Below, in pieces: positions 30,608 to 41,303 of a DNA stretch of 64,000 nucleotides (the first letter of the stretch is position 1; every line of letters begins with the position of its first letter). The position numbers were made by a program, and so were the translations under genes. The notes under the pieces were generated by a model. It ran no database searches. It worked only from the letters and a program-made list of their open reading frames with translations, and was not told where the DNA came from. This stretch comes from Streptomyces fulvorobeus (GTDB lineage Bacteria > Actinomycetota > Actinomycetes > Streptomycetales > Streptomycetaceae), in contig NZ_BLWC01000001.1 in assembly GCF_013167895.1 (NCBI RefSeq), positions 4,526,001 to 4,590,000 of the forward strand. The letters are read 5' to 3'.

Positions 30608-31759
30608 CTACGGAGTGACGCAGCCGATCGAGCCGGCCGGGTAGTTGTTGCCGGTCGACGTCGCGGTGAACCCGAAGGTGACGCTGCCTTCCGGCGTGAT
30701 GTTCCGGTTGTAGTCCAGGTTCTTGACGGTGACCGCCCCGTCGGAGCCCGTGGTCATCGCACCGTTCCACACACTGCTGACCTTGGCGCCCGCGCCGGGC
30801 ATCCATTTCACGGCCCAGCCCGCGCGCGTCGTCTTGGCGTGGTTCATGACCTCGACGGAACCCTGGAAGCCGCCGTTCCAGGAGTTGGTCACGTTGTAGA
30901 TGACCATGCACCCGTCCTGCGGGTCGGTGGGCGTGGTGGGCGTCGGAGTGGGTGTCGGCGTCGGGGTCGGCGTCGGCGTGGGTGTCGGGGTGGGCGTCGG
31001 CGTCGGCGTCGGCGTGGGTGTCGGTGTCGGCGTGGCGCCCGAGCCGCGGATGCCGGTCACCTCACCGTTGCCGCCGTCGAAGACGATGTCGGAGCAGGAG
31101 AAGAAGTTCTCCTGGCTGTCCGAGCGCACCCACTGGATGAACATCACCGCGTTACCCGAGCGGCCCGAGGGCAGGTTCAGGTTCCAGAAGTAGTGGCCGC
31201 CTTCCGAGCCCGCCGAACCGGTCTGCGCCGGGTTGGTGACGGTCTCGATCAGCTCCAGGTCGCCCCAGCCCAGCGGGGAGGTGGGCGAGTAGCCGGGCTT
31301 GGACAGGTACACCCGGAACGAGCCCGGGTGCGCCGCCCAGTTGCTGTGCTTGACCTGGATCGTCTTCCCGGACGTCAGGTGCGTACGCGGCCAGTCGGCG
31401 CGAGCGGCGTTGTATCCGGTGAAGTTGTACGGCGACCGGTCACCGGCGCTGCACAGCTTTCCGTCCGGGACGTAACCCGCCCCCCGCCCGCCCGCGTTGG
31501 AGTCGAGCACGGCGAACCAGTTGTACAGAGCGGTGGAGCCGCTCTCGTTGAGCGCCGCCCGGCACGCCGGGTTGGTCGGGTCCAGTGCGCCCGTGCCGCT
31601 CTTGGAGTCCAGCCAGCAGAGGTAGGTACGCGATCCCGGCGTCATCGTGACGCCGTGCGCCTGGGCGTTTCCCTGGCCCAGTAAGGTCAGGGTTATTCCG
31701 CCGAGCAGCGTCGCGAGCACCGCCGCCAGGGAAACAAGCTGTTTTCTGCGTCGAGCCAT
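30608..31759 (-). CDS. Secreted AA10 lytic polysaccharide monooxygenase with C-terminal CBM2 (CelS2/ScLPMO10C-like)
   Basis: Copper enzyme that oxidatively cleaves crystalline cellulose. 383 aa. Signal peptide 1-34 (RRRK start, hydrophobic core, cleavage AQA|HG) leaves His35 as N-terminal copper ligand. The AA10 domain continues with PGSRTYLCWLD, GGRGAGYVPDG and the second copper His in NWAAHPGSF, ending SQENFFSCSDIVFDG. A (Thr-Pro)n linker and a CBM2 starting near CMVIYNVTNSWNGGFQG follow. It strongly resembles S. coelicolor ScLPMO10C (CelS2), a cellulose C1 oxidiser, as I recall it. The ATG at 31759 has AGGAG six bases upstream. Codon 26, in the signal peptide, is TTA (31682-31684). A CebR-type palindrome lies 304 bp upstream. 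Confidence 0.93.
   Translation of the reverse strand: MARRRKQLVSLAAVLATLLGGITLTLLGQGNAQAHGVTMTPGSRTYLCWLDSKSGTGALDPTNPACRAALNESGSTALYNWFAVLDSNAGGRGAGYVPDGKLCSAGDRSPYNFTGYNAARADWPRTHLTSGKTIQVKHSNWAAHPGSFRVYLSKPGYSPTSPLGWGDLELIETVTNPAQTGSAGSEGGHYFWNLNLPSGRSGNAVMFIQWVRSDSQENFFSCSDIVFDGGNGEVTGIRGSGATPTPTPTPTPTPTPTPTPTPTPTPTPTPTPTPTTPTDPQDGCMVIYNVTNSWNGGFQGSVEVMNHAKTTRAGWAVKWMPGAGAKVSSVWNGAMTTGSDGAVTVKNLDYNRNITPEGSVTFGFTATSTGNNYPAGSIGCVTP
30931..31035. repeat. (Thr-Pro)n linker repeat within the LPMO gene
   Basis: A degenerate 6-bp repeat (GGCGTC/GGTGTC) encodes roughly 17 Thr-Pro dipeptides between the catalytic domain and the CBM2. Simple repeats of this kind change length easily and can be misassembled. 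Confidence 0.85.
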
Positions 31760-32286
31760 GGTGTCTCCTGTGCCTGAGTGGATGGTCTTCCGGTGGGGCT
31801 TCTCTCCCGCGGTCACCTCGGACGGATCAACCGCTGTGGCGCGGCGGTCGACGGTGTGCGGGCCGGGACGGACGGCGCCGCGCACAGCGTGGCGACGCTC
31901 GCCGGGTGGCGGTGCGAAGGGGCGGAGCTCGGGCTCATGGCGTGGGGCCTTTCCGGGTGGGGGCCGGAGGAGCGCGGGCCTGACGGGGTCGTGGGGCCCG
32001 CGGCCCCGTCAGGGAGGTGCTGGGACGATCACGTCATCGGGAGCACTGGTTCCCCGCAGTTCTGGGAGCGCTCCCATTCGCGGGTTCGTAGGGGACTGTA
32101 GGAGCGTCACCTGTCCCTGACAACCCATCGGTACAAAATGCGTAGGGCGGATTCACCGGACGCGGGTCAGGGGCGGTGGCGGGAGACGCCCCGATCCGCG
32201 GGCCGTCGGGCCGCTCCGGCCGGGCCGGCGGCGGCACGGCGGGCGGCCCGGCCGGCACGGCGGGCGGCGTGGCGGGGAAAGGCGAG
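31760..32286. promoter_or_regulatory. 527-base LPMO upstream region
   Basis: Lies between the LPMO start and the end of the LacI gene. It contains a perfect CebR-type operator (32063-32076, listed separately) and, next to the LacI stop, GC-rich repeats of GGCACGGCGGGCGG (about 32230-32275). No gene seen. Confidence 0.5.
32063..32076. promoter_or_regulatory. CebR-type operator upstream of the LPMO
   Basis: Perfect palindrome TGGGAGCGCTCCCA, identical to the published CebR consensus of Streptomyces, 304 bp upstream of the LPMO start codon. Confidence 0.85.
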
Positions 32287-33309
32287 TCAGGCCGACTCGC
32301 GCACCACCAGCCGCGTCCGCAGGATCACATGGCGCCAGGCCACCTCCGGCTGGTCCATCTCCTCCAGCAGCAGCCGCACCATGGTCCGCCCGATCTCCTC
32401 CATCGGCTGGCGGACGGTCGTCAGCGGCGGCTCGGTCTGCTCGGCCAGCTCGAAGTCGTCGAAGCCGACAACCGCCACGTCCTGCGGCACCCGGCGCCCC
32501 GCCGCGTGCAGGGCGGTCAGCGCCCCGGCGGCCATGCTGTCCGACGCGGCGAAGACGGCGTCGACCTCCGGGTGCCGCTCCAGCAGCCCGGCCATCGCCC
32601 GCCGTCCGCTCGTCTCGGTGAAGTCCCCCTGTACGACCAGGGACGGGTCCTCGTCGATCCCGGCGTCCTTCAGGGCTTCCCGGTAGCCGCGCAGCCTGCA
32701 CCGGGCGACGTACATCTCGGGCGGGCCCGTGATCGAGGCGATGGCCCGCCGCCCGCCGCCCACCAGGTGGGCGACCGCGGCCCGGGCACCGCCCACGTTG
32801 TCCGCGTCCACGTAGGTCACCCGCTCGTCACCCGAGCGCCTGCCCAGCAGCACCGTGGGCAGCCCGGCGTCGGCGAGCATGTCCGGCAACCGGTCCTCGG
32901 CCCGCACGGACATCAGCAGCGCCCCGTCGATCCGGCCGCCGCGCACGTACTCCACGAGCCGCTGCCGCTCGGCGTCGGTGCGCACGAGGGTGAGCAGCAA
33001 CTGCACGCCCGCCTCGGTCAGGGCGTCCCCGACCGCCTGCACGACCTCCGAGAAGAACGGCTCCCCGAACAGCCGCCAGTCCGTCTTCGTCATCACCAGC
33101 GCGACGGCGTCCGCGCGCCGCCCGGCCAGTGAACGCGCGGCCAGGTTGGGTACGTAGTCCAGTTCGTCGATGGCGCGCTGCACGGCACGGCGTGTGGACG
33201 GCTTGACGCCCGACGCGTTGTTGATCACCCGGGAGACCGTGCCCCGCCCCACTCCGGCGAGGGCGGCCACTTCCTCCAGCGTCGGTGTGCCGGAACTTCG
33301 CTTCAGCAT
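32287..33309 (-). CDS. LacI-family repressor, CebR-like
   Basis: 340 aa. The N-terminal helix-turn-helix (TLEEVAALAGVGRGTVSRVI, about 10-29) and hinge region (YVPNLAARSLAG) are followed by a periplasmic-binding-protein-like sensor domain. The ATG at 33309 has GGGGGT upstream. The HTH closely resembles that of CebR, the cellobiose-responsive repressor of cellulase genes, and three CebR-type boxes lie within 4.5 kb. It sits between the LPMO and GH9 genes and is divergent from GH9, so the box at 33571 could also control its own expression. It is not next to a cellobiose transporter here, so it may be a paralogue of the main CebR. That it is the factor binding these boxes is inferred. Confidence 0.88.
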   Translation of the reverse strand: MLKRSSGTPTLEEVAALAGVGRGTVSRVINNASGVKPSTRRAVQRAIDELDYVPNLAARSLAGRRADAVALVMTKTDWRLFGEPFFSEVVQAVGDALTEAGVQLLLTLVRTDAERQRLVEYVRGGRIDGALLMSVRAEDRLPDMLADAGLPTVLLGRRSGDERVTYVDADNVGGARAAVAHLVGGGRRAIASITGPPEMYVARCRLRGYREALKDAGIDEDPSLVVQGDFTETSGRRAMAGLLERHPEVDAVFAASDSMAAGALTALHAAGRRVPQDVAVVGFDDFELAEQTEPPLTTVRQPMEEIGRTMVRLLLEEMDQPEVAWRHVILRTRLVVRESA

Positions 33310-33662
33310 GTTCTTACCCCCAAGAAACCCCGATCCTACGGCCCCCGGGTGCCCGGCCGAGCGCCCGGGCTGACCGGCGGGAACAGCACGCTCGCGGAGT
33401 GCCGCTGTGCGTGCTCCGGAGCGGCGGCCGCCCGGTGTTCCTGGCGCCGGGCGGACGGCCGACGACCGGGAAGACGGGCCCCGGCCCACGGGGACGGCCG
33501 TACCCGTGGGCACGGGGGTGGCGGCGAATCCTGTCCAACGGCTTGACGCCGCGCCTCTCGACCCTGAGATTGGGAGCGCTCCCACTTCTGTCGAGCCCCA
33601 TCGGACGCAGCGTCGGTGCCCCAGCCACCGCGTGCCCGTTTCCCTCCCGTAAGGACTTCAGT
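33310..33662. promoter_or_regulatory. Divergent LacI / GH9 promoter region
   Basis: 353 bases without a gene. It contains the CebR-type box (33571-33584) and the GH9 ribosome site AAGGAC near 33651. Confidence 0.55.
33571..33584. promoter_or_regulatory. CebR-type operator upstream of GH9
   Basis: Perfect TGGGAGCGCTCCCA palindrome, 79 bases before the GH9 GTG and 262 bases from the LacI start, suitably placed to repress either gene. Confidence 0.88.
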
Positions 33663-36329
33663 GTGCCGCGACATCAGCCACTCTCTCCCCGCCGGTCCCG
33701 TACGTTCCGCCGCCCGGGCAGCTCCGGACGCGTAAGCGTTCTTCTGGGGGCCGCGGTCACCGCCGGGCTGCTGGCCGGCAGCCTCGTCGTACCCGCCGGC
33801 GCGGCCGAAACCGCCGAAGAGGGCCCCGAGCTCATCGTCAACGGGGACTTCGCCGAGGGCACCGCCCCCTGGTGGTCGACGGCCAACAGCCCCCTCGCAG
33901 TCTCCGAAGGACGCCTGTGCGCCGACGTGCCCGCGGGCACGGCCAACGCGTGGGACGCCATCGTCGGGCAGAACGACCTGGCCCTCACCGCCGGTGAGGC
34001 GTACACCCTCAGCTACACGGCGACGTCCACCGTGCCGATCACCATTCGCACCAACGTGCAGATGGCGACCGAACCGTGGACCACGGAGCTCTCCACCGCG
34101 CAGCCGGTCGGCACGGCCGCCGAGCGCGTCACCGAGACCTTCACCGCCGGAGCCGACCACGAGGCCGCGCAGCTCGCCTTCCAGATCGGGGGCAGCGCCC
34201 AGGCGCTCACCTTCTGCGTCGACGACGTGTCGCTGCGCGGCGGGACCGCGCCACCGCCTTACGAGCCGGACACCGGGTCCCCGGTCCGGGTCAACCAGGT
34301 CGGATACCTCACCCACGGCCCCAAGGGCGGCACCGTCGTCGCCGAGGGGACCGACCCGCTGCCCTGGACGCTGAACTCGGCGGACGGGACACGCCGGGCC
34401 GGCGGCACCACCACTCCGGCGGGCGTGGACAGCGCCTCACGGCAGAACGTCCACACCTTCGACTTCAGCGCGGTGACCACCGCCGGGGAGGGATACACCG
34501 TCACGGTCGCGGGGGAGAAGAGCGAGCCCTTCGCCATCGGTGACAACCTCTACGACTCGCTGCGCACGGACGCGCTGGCGTACTTCTACCACAACCGCAG
34601 CGGCATCGAGATCGACGCGGACATCGTGGGGGAGGAGTACGCGCGGCCGGCCGGCCACGTGGGAGTGAGCCCCAACCAGGGCGACAACGACGTGCCCTGC
34701 CAGCCGGGTGTGTGCGACTACCGCCTCAACGCGGTGGGTGGCTGGTACGACGCCGGTGACCACGGCAAGTACGTCGTCAACGGCGGGATCTCCGTCGGCC
34801 AGCTGATGTCCACGTTCGAGCGGACCCTGACCGAGGAGACCGCCGACGCGGGACCGCTCGGTGACGGTGCGCTCCGGCTGCCCGAGCACGGGAACGCCAC
34901 CCCCGACATCCTCGACGAGGCCCGGTGGGAGCTGGAGTTCCTCATGAGGATGCAGGTGCCCGCGGGGAAGCCGCTGGCCGGCATGGTCCACCACAAGCTG
35001 CACGACAAGGCGTGGACGGGACTGCCGACCCGGCCGGACCGTGACCCACAGCCCCGGGAACTGCACCCGCCGACCACGGCTGCCACGCTCAACCTGGCCG
35101 CCACCGCCGCCCAGTGCGCCCGCCTCTTCCGGGTCTACGACGCCGACTTCGCCGCCCGTTGCGGAAAGGCCGCGCGGACCGCGTGGACCGCGGCCAAGGC
35201 CCACCCGAACGTCCTCGCCGATCCCCAGGACGGCACGGGCGGCGGCGCCTACCCCGACAACGACGTGCGGGACGAGTTCTACTGGGCGGCGGCCGAGCTC
35301 TACCTCTCCACCGGCGAGGACGCGTACCGCCTCGCAGTCCTCAACTCCCCGCTGCACGGTGACACCGACGCGGTCTTCCCGCGCGGCGGCATGTCCTGGG
35401 GTTCGGTCGCCGGTCTCGGCGCCCTGAACCTCGCGACGGTGCCGAGCAAGCTCTCCGCCCAGCAGCTCGCGACGGTGCGGGGCATGGTGACCGAAGCCGC
35501 CGACGGCTACGCGGCCGACTCGGCCGGGGCCGCGTACGGCCTTCCGTACGCCCCCGACAACGGGCACTTCGTGTGGGGTTCGAACAGCCAGGTCGCCAAC
35601 AACATGGTCGTCCTCGGCTCGGCGCACGACCTGACCGGCAAGACCGCCTACCGCGACGCCGTACTGCGCGGACTGGACTACCTGCTGGGCCGCAACGCGC
35701 TGAACCAGTCCTACGTCACCGGATACGGCGAGCGGGACTCGCGCAACCAGCACCACCGGTTCTGGGCCGACCAGCTCGACCCGGCGCTGCCCAACCCCGC
35801 GCCCGGCTCCCTCGCCGGTGGCCCGAACGCCTCCATCGAGGACCCGGTCGCACAGGCCAAGCTGAAGGGCTGCGCGCCGTCGATGTGCTACATCGACGAC
35901 ATCGAGTCCTGGGCCACCAACGAGATCACCATCAACTGGAACGCCCCGCTCGCCTGGGTGGCGTCCTACGTGGACGATCTGGGCAGCGGCGCGCCCGTGA
36001 AGACCACGTGCGAGGTCACCTACACCTCGCAGCGCTGGAGCGACGGCTTCACCACCCAGGTCGTGGTGAAGAACACCGGCACCCAGCCCGTCCAGCCCTG
36101 GCACCTCAAGTGGACGTTCGCCGACCCGCAGCGGGTGTCCGACCCCTGGGGCGCCGCTGTCCGGCAGTCCGGTCCCCGGGTCACCGCCGACGCCCTGACC
36201 TGGAACGCCAATCTCGCACCCGGCGCCACCGTGCGGTTCGGCTTCAACGGCCGGTCCACCGGTCTCGTGCACGACCCGGTGGTCTTCCGGCTCAACGACA
36301 AGGTCTGCTCGACGGCCTCACGACGATGA
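33663..36329 (+). CDS. Secreted GH9 cellulase with N-terminal CBM4-like and C-terminal CBM2 modules
   Basis: 888 aa. Order: signal peptide (about 1-48, RRSRTFRRP then LLGAAVTAGLLAGS, cleavage near AGAAE), carbohydrate-binding CBM4/9-type sandwich (about 55-200, ELIVNGDFAEG to CVDDVSLRGG), Ig-like CelD_N module (VRVNQVGYL, about 210-300), GH9 catalytic domain with GGWYDAGDHGKYV (Asp363 and Asp366, base) and WATNEITINWN (acid Glu about 753), and C-terminal CBM2 (about 783-888, CEVTYTSQRWSDGFTTQ). The GTG at 33663 has AAGGA seven bases upstream. The module order fits processive endoglucanases or exoglucanases of the E1/CbhA-like group. The start of a cellulase pair with GH5 under CebR-type boxes. 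Confidence 0.93.
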   Translation: MPRHQPLSPRRSRTFRRPGSSGRVSVLLGAAVTAGLLAGSLVVPAGAAETAEEGPELIVNGDFAEGTAPWWSTANSPLAVSEGRLCADVPAGTANAWDAIVGQNDLALTAGEAYTLSYTATSTVPITIRTNVQMATEPWTTELSTAQPVGTAAERVTETFTAGADHEAAQLAFQIGGSAQALTFCVDDVSLRGGTAPPPYEPDTGSPVRVNQVGYLTHGPKGGTVVAEGTDPLPWTLNSADGTRRAGGTTTPAGVDSASRQNVHTFDFSAVTTAGEGYTVTVAGEKSEPFAIGDNLYDSLRTDALAYFYHNRSGIEIDADIVGEEYARPAGHVGVSPNQGDNDVPCQPGVCDYRLNAVGGWYDAGDHGKYVVNGGISVGQLMSTFERTLTEETADAGPLGDGALRLPEHGNATPDILDEARWELEFLMRMQVPAGKPLAGMVHHKLHDKAWTGLPTRPDRDPQPRELHPPTTAATLNLAATAAQCARLFRVYDADFAARCGKAARTAWTAAKAHPNVLADPQDGTGGGAYPDNDVRDEFYWAAAELYLSTGEDAYRLAVLNSPLHGDTDAVFPRGGMSWGSVAGLGALNLATVPSKLSAQQLATVRGMVTEAADGYAADSAGAAYGLPYAPDNGHFVWGSNSQVANNMVVLGSAHDLTGKTAYRDAVLRGLDYLLGRNALNQSYVTGYGERDSRNQHHRFWADQLDPALPNPAPGSLAGGPNASIEDPVAQAKLKGCAPSMCYIDDIESWATNEITINWNAPLAWVASYVDDLGSGAPVKTTCEVTYTSQRWSDGFTTQVVVKNTGTQPVQPWHLKWTFADPQRVSDPWGAAVRQSGPRVTADALTWNANLAPGATVRFGFNGRSTGLVHDPVVFRLNDKVCSTASRR

Positions 36330-36368
36330 GCAGGGTCACCCCTGACCCGGACCCGTGCCGACGGATTC

Positions 36369-36382
36369 CGGGAGCGCTCCCC
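36369..36382. promoter_or_regulatory. CebR-type operator upstream of GH5 (12 of 14 positions)
   Basis: CGGGAGCGCTCCCC: the 12-bp core GGGAGCGCTCCC is perfect and only the outermost pair differs from the consensus. It lies 36 bases before the GH5 GTG. Confidence 0.75.
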
Positions 36383-36417
36383 ACGCGTCGTTCCCGCTTC
36401 CTAACAGGAGGAATGCT

Positions 36418-37800
36418 GTGAAACGCTTTCTAGCTCTACTGGCGACCGGTGCGACGGTCCTGGGCCTCTCGGCCCTGGCCAGTCCGCCGGCGATGGCCGC
36501 CACCGGATGCAAGGTCGACTACACGGTCACCAGTCAGTGGCAGGGTGGCTTCCAGGCCGCGGTGAAGGTCACCAACCTGGGTGAGCCCGTCAACGGGTGG
36601 ACGCTGAAGATCACGATGCCCGACGCGGGGCAGAAGGTCGTCCAGGGCTGGAACGCCACCTGGTCGCAGTCGGGTGCCACGGCCAGTGCCGTCAACCTCG
36701 ACTGGAACCGCTCGCTGGCCACCGGGGCGGTGGCCGACCTGGGGATGGTGGGCTCCTTCACGAGCGCCAACCCGAAGCCCACCGCGTTCACGCTCAACGG
36801 CGTCGCCTGTACGGGCTCGGTCGTGGACCCCCCGCCCGTCGACCCGCCCGCCCCGGGCACCGGCACCCCCGTGGACATCAACGGCAAGCTCCACGTCTGC
36901 GGCGTGCACCTGTGCAACCAGTACAACCGTCCCATCCAGCTGCGGGGCATGAGCACCCACGGCCTCCAGTGGTTCGCCAAGTGCTACAACACCGCGTCCG
37001 TGGACGCGCTGGCGAAGGACTGGAAGTCGGACCTGCTGCGCGCCGCGATGTACGTGCAGGAGGGCGGGTACGAGACCGACCCGGCGGGCTTCACCGCCCG
37101 GGTGAACAGCCTCGTCGACATGGCCGAGGCGCGCGGGATGTACGCGATGATCGACTTCCACACCCTGACGCCGGGTGACCCGAACTACAACCTGGAGCGC
37201 GCCAAGACGTTCTTCAGGTCCGTCGCGGCCCGCAACGCCGACAAGAAGCACGTGATTTACGAGATCACCAACGAGCCCAACGGCGTCAGCTGGGCGGCCA
37301 TCAAGAGCTACGCCGAGCAGGTCATCCCGGTGATCCGGGCGGCCGACCCGGACGCCGTCATCATCGTCGGCACCCGTGGCTGGTCCTCGCTGGGAGTCTC
37401 CGACGGCTCCAACGAGAGCGAGATCATCAACGCTCCCGTCAACGCCACCAACATCATGTACGCGTTCCACTTCTACGCCGCGAGCCACAAGGACAACTAC
37501 CGCGCCACGGTGAGCCGGGCAGCCAGCAAGCTGCCCCTGTTCGTGACCGAGTTCGGCACGGTGAGCGCAACCGGCGGTGGAGCGATGGACCGGGCCAGCA
37601 CCACGGCCTGGCTCGACCTGCTCGACCAGCTCAAGATCGGTTACGCGAACTGGACCTACTCCGACGCCAATGAGAGCAGCGCGACGTTCAAGCCCGGCAC
37701 CTGCAACGGGACCGACTACAGCAGCAGCGCTGTGCTGACCGAGTCCGGGGCCCTTCTCAAGAGCCGCATCAGCACCGCCGACAACTTCCCCACCAGCTGA
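36418..37800 (+). CDS. Secreted GH5 endoglucanase with N-terminal CBM2
   Basis: Hydrolyses internal beta-1,4 bonds of cellulose. 460 aa. Signal peptide 1-30 (KRFLALLATGATVLGLSALA, cleavage near AMA|AT), CBM2 (about 31-138, CKVDYTVTSQWQGGFQAAVK), Pro-rich linker (PPPVDPPAPGTG), then a GH5 subfamily 2-type barrel with acid/base Glu286 (YEITNEPNG) and nucleophile Glu378 (LFVTEFGT). The GTG at 36418 follows an ideal AGGAGG with six-base spacing. It lies 88 bp after GH9 with its own CebR-type box. A strong terminator follows. Confidence 0.95.
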   Translation: MKRFLALLATGATVLGLSALASPPAMAATGCKVDYTVTSQWQGGFQAAVKVTNLGEPVNGWTLKITMPDAGQKVVQGWNATWSQSGATASAVNLDWNRSLATGAVADLGMVGSFTSANPKPTAFTLNGVACTGSVVDPPPVDPPAPGTGTPVDINGKLHVCGVHLCNQYNRPIQLRGMSTHGLQWFAKCYNTASVDALAKDWKSDLLRAAMYVQEGGYETDPAGFTARVNSLVDMAEARGMYAMIDFHTLTPGDPNYNLERAKTFFRSVAARNADKKHVIYEITNEPNGVSWAAIKSYAEQVIPVIRAADPDAVIIVGTRGWSSLGVSDGSNESEIINAPVNATNIMYAFHFYAASHKDNYRATVSRAASKLPLFVTEFGTVSATGGGAMDRASTTAWLDLLDQLKIGYANWTYSDANESSATFKPGTCNGTDYSSSAVLTESGALLKSRISTADNFPTS

Positions 37801-37823
37801 TCCGCAACTGGGCAAGCTGACCA

Positions 37824-37858
37824 GGAACGGGGCTCCGGCACAGCCGGAGCCCCGTTCC
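37824..37858 (+). terminator. Hairpin after the GH5 cellulase gene
   Basis: 16-bp perfect stem (GGAACGGGGCTCCGGC with its complement) and an ACA loop, 23 bases past the stop. It also separates the cellulase block from the convergent sdaA. Confidence 0.9.
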
Positions 37859-38000
37859 GCTGTCCAGGGGGAATTCCGGCAGGCCGAGCCGCCGGCGCTT
37901 GTCACGCGGTGCAGCTGACCACCCACCCCGCATGAGCTTCCCGGTGCTGACGTGTCCGCCCGGCTGAAAGACAGAAACGCGCTGGTCAGGGCCTACGGGC

Positions 38001-39386
<1,386 letters not shown>

Positions 39387-39547
39387 GGGAGGACTCCAAT
39401 ACAGGGTTGGTAGACGCCGTTGTCTGCCGGGTGGTGCGGTACGGGCCGGTCGGGCCCGAGTGCAGCGGGGGGACAAGGGTGGGGGCACCGCGCACACTGT
39501 CCAGTGTGCGCGGTGCCCCACCCGAACGTACGGAACTGCCCGGCGGA

Positions 39548-40807
39548 CTACTTCAGGCCGGGGTACAGCGGGAACTTCTCGGCCAGCGCGACGACGCGGG
39601 CCTTGAGGTCGTCGGCGTCGTAGGACGGCTTGAGGGCCGACGCGATGATCTCGGCGACCTCCGTGAAGTCCTCGGCCCCGAAACCGCGGGTGGCCAGGGC
39701 CGGCGTACCGATCCGCAGACCCGAGGTGACCATCGGCGGCCGGGGGTCGTTCGGGATGGCGTTGCGGTTGACCGTGATGCCCAGCTCGTGGAGCCGGTCC
39801 TCGGCCTGCTGCCCGTCCAGCTCGGAGTCACGCAGGTCGACGAGGACCAGGTGCACGTCCGTGCCGCCGGAGAGGACGGAGACGCCGGCCTCGGTGACGT
39901 CCGGCTGCACCAGGCGCTCCGCGAGGATGCGGGCGCCGTCCAGGGTGCGCTGCTGGCGCTCCTTGAACTCCTCGCCCGCCGCGATCTTGAACGAGACGGC
40001 CTTGGCCGCGATCACGTGCTCCAGCGGGCCGCCCTGCTGGCCGGGGAAGACCGCCGAGTTGATCTTCTTGGCGAGCTCCTGCGTCGAGAGGATCACGCCG
40101 CCGCGCGGACCGCCGAGGGTCTTGTGCGTGGTGGTCGTGACGACGTGGGCGTGCGGCACCGGGTTGGGGTGCAGGCCCGCGGCCACCAGCCCGGCGAAGT
40201 GCGCCATGTCGACCATGAGGTACGCGCCGACCTCGTCCGCGACCCGGCGGAAGGCGGCGAAGTCGAGCTGGCGAGGGTAGGCGGACCAGCCCGCGACGAT
40301 CAGCTTGGGCTTGGACTCCTTGGCGAGGCGCTCGACCTCGGCCATGTCCACGACGCCGGTCTCGTCGACGTGGTACGGAACCACGTTGTAGAGCTTGCCG
40401 GAGAAGTTGATCTTCATGCCGTGGGTCAGATGACCGCCGTGGGCCAGGTTCAGGCCCATGATCGTGTCACCCGGCTTCAGCAGCGCGAACATCGCGGCGG
40501 CGTTGGCCTGCGCACCGGAGTGCGGCTGGACGTTCGCGGCCTCGGCGCCGAACAGCGCCTTGACGCGGTCGATCGCGATCTGCTCGACGACGTCGACGTG
40601 CTCGCAGCCACCGTAGTAACGACGGCCCGGGTAGCCCTCGGCGTACTTGTTGGTGAGGACGGAGCCCTGGGCCTCCATGACCGCGACCGGAGCGAAGTTC
40701 TCCGAGGCGATCATCTCGAGGGTGGACTGCTGTCGGTGGAGCTCGGCGTCGACGGCGGCGGCGACGTCCGGGTCCAGCTCGTGGAGGGAGGAGTTGAGAA
40801 GCGACAT
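39548..40807 (-). CDS. glyA: Serine hydroxymethyltransferase
   Basis: PLP enzyme interconverting serine and glycine with tetrahydrofolate. 419 aa, full length. The PLP lysine is Lys229 in TTTTHKTLGGPRGG, and the N-terminal signature is TLEMIASENF. ATG at 40807, only 18 bp after gcvH, so co-transcribed. The glycine cleavage system supplies methylene-tetrahydrofolate, which this enzyme uses to make serine. Confidence 0.97.
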   Translation of the reverse strand: MSLLNSSLHELDPDVAAAVDAELHRQQSTLEMIASENFAPVAVMEAQGSVLTNKYAEGYPGRRYYGGCEHVDVVEQIAIDRVKALFGAEAANVQPHSGAQANAAAMFALLKPGDTIMGLNLAHGGHLTHGMKINFSGKLYNVVPYHVDETGVVDMAEVERLAKESKPKLIVAGWSAYPRQLDFAAFRRVADEVGAYLMVDMAHFAGLVAAGLHPNPVPHAHVVTTTTHKTLGGPRGGVILSTQELAKKINSAVFPGQQGGPLEHVIAAKAVSFKIAAGEEFKERQQRTLDGARILAERLVQPDVTEAGVSVLSGGTDVHLVLVDLRDSELDGQQAEDRLHELGITVNRNAIPNDPRPPMVTSGLRIGTPALATRGFGAEDFTEVAEIIASALKPSYDADDLKARVVALAEKFPLYPGLK

Positions 40808-40825
40808 CAGGGGGTCCCTTGGGTC

Positions 40826-41203
40826 TCAGTTGCCGGAGAACTCGGTGTACTCGTCGGCGGAGAGCAGGTCCTCCGGCTCGTCCGCGACGCGTACCTTGAA
40901 CAGCCAGCCGCCCTCGAAGGGAGCGGAGTTCACCAGCGACGGGTCGTCCACGACGTCCTGGTTCGCCGCGGTGACCTCGCCGGTGACCGGCGAGTACAGG
41001 TCGCTGACCGACTTGGTCGACTCCAGCTCGCCGCAGGTCTCGCCGGCGGTCACCGTGTCACCGACCTCGGGGAGCTGGGCGAAGACGACGTCACCGAGGG
41101 AGTTGGCGGCGAACGCGGTGATGCCGATCGTGGCCACACCGTCCTCGACGGCCGACAGCCACTCGTGCTCCTTGCTGTACCGCAGCTGCTGGGGGTTGCT
41201 CAT
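40826..41203 (-). CDS. gcvH: Glycine cleavage system H protein
   Basis: Lipoyl carrier shuttling the aminomethyl group between P and T proteins. 125 aa. Lipoylated Lys64 is in GELESTKSVSDLYSPVTGEV. The ATG at 41203 follows an AGGAG site. Located between gcvT and glyA, with 100 bp and 18 bp gaps. The P protein (gcvP) and lipoamide dehydrogenase are not in the window. Confidence 0.97.
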   Translation of the reverse strand: MSNPQQLRYSKEHEWLSAVEDGVATIGITAFAANSLGDVVFAQLPEVGDTVTAGETCGELESTKSVSDLYSPVTGEVTAANQDVVDDPSLVNSAPFEGGWLFKVRVADEPEDLLSADEYTEFSGN

Positions 41204-41303
41204 GACCTGAATTCTCCTGTACGCGGGGGAGTGCTGATGAACGGTGGTCTTACGGGGTGAGACGCGACTGCGTCACGCCAGGAACGCCGGGATGTCCCGG
41301 ATG

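Noticed and set aside
30931..31035. Regular short repeat, first considered as a CRISPR-like or minisatellite element
   Set aside because: It is in frame within the LPMO gene and encodes a Thr-Pro linker between two domains; no spacers.
29138..37800. Accessory block as an integrative or conjugative element
   Set aside because: I found no integrase, transposase, tRNA-flanking repeat or plasmid gene in or beside it, and base composition is like the rest.
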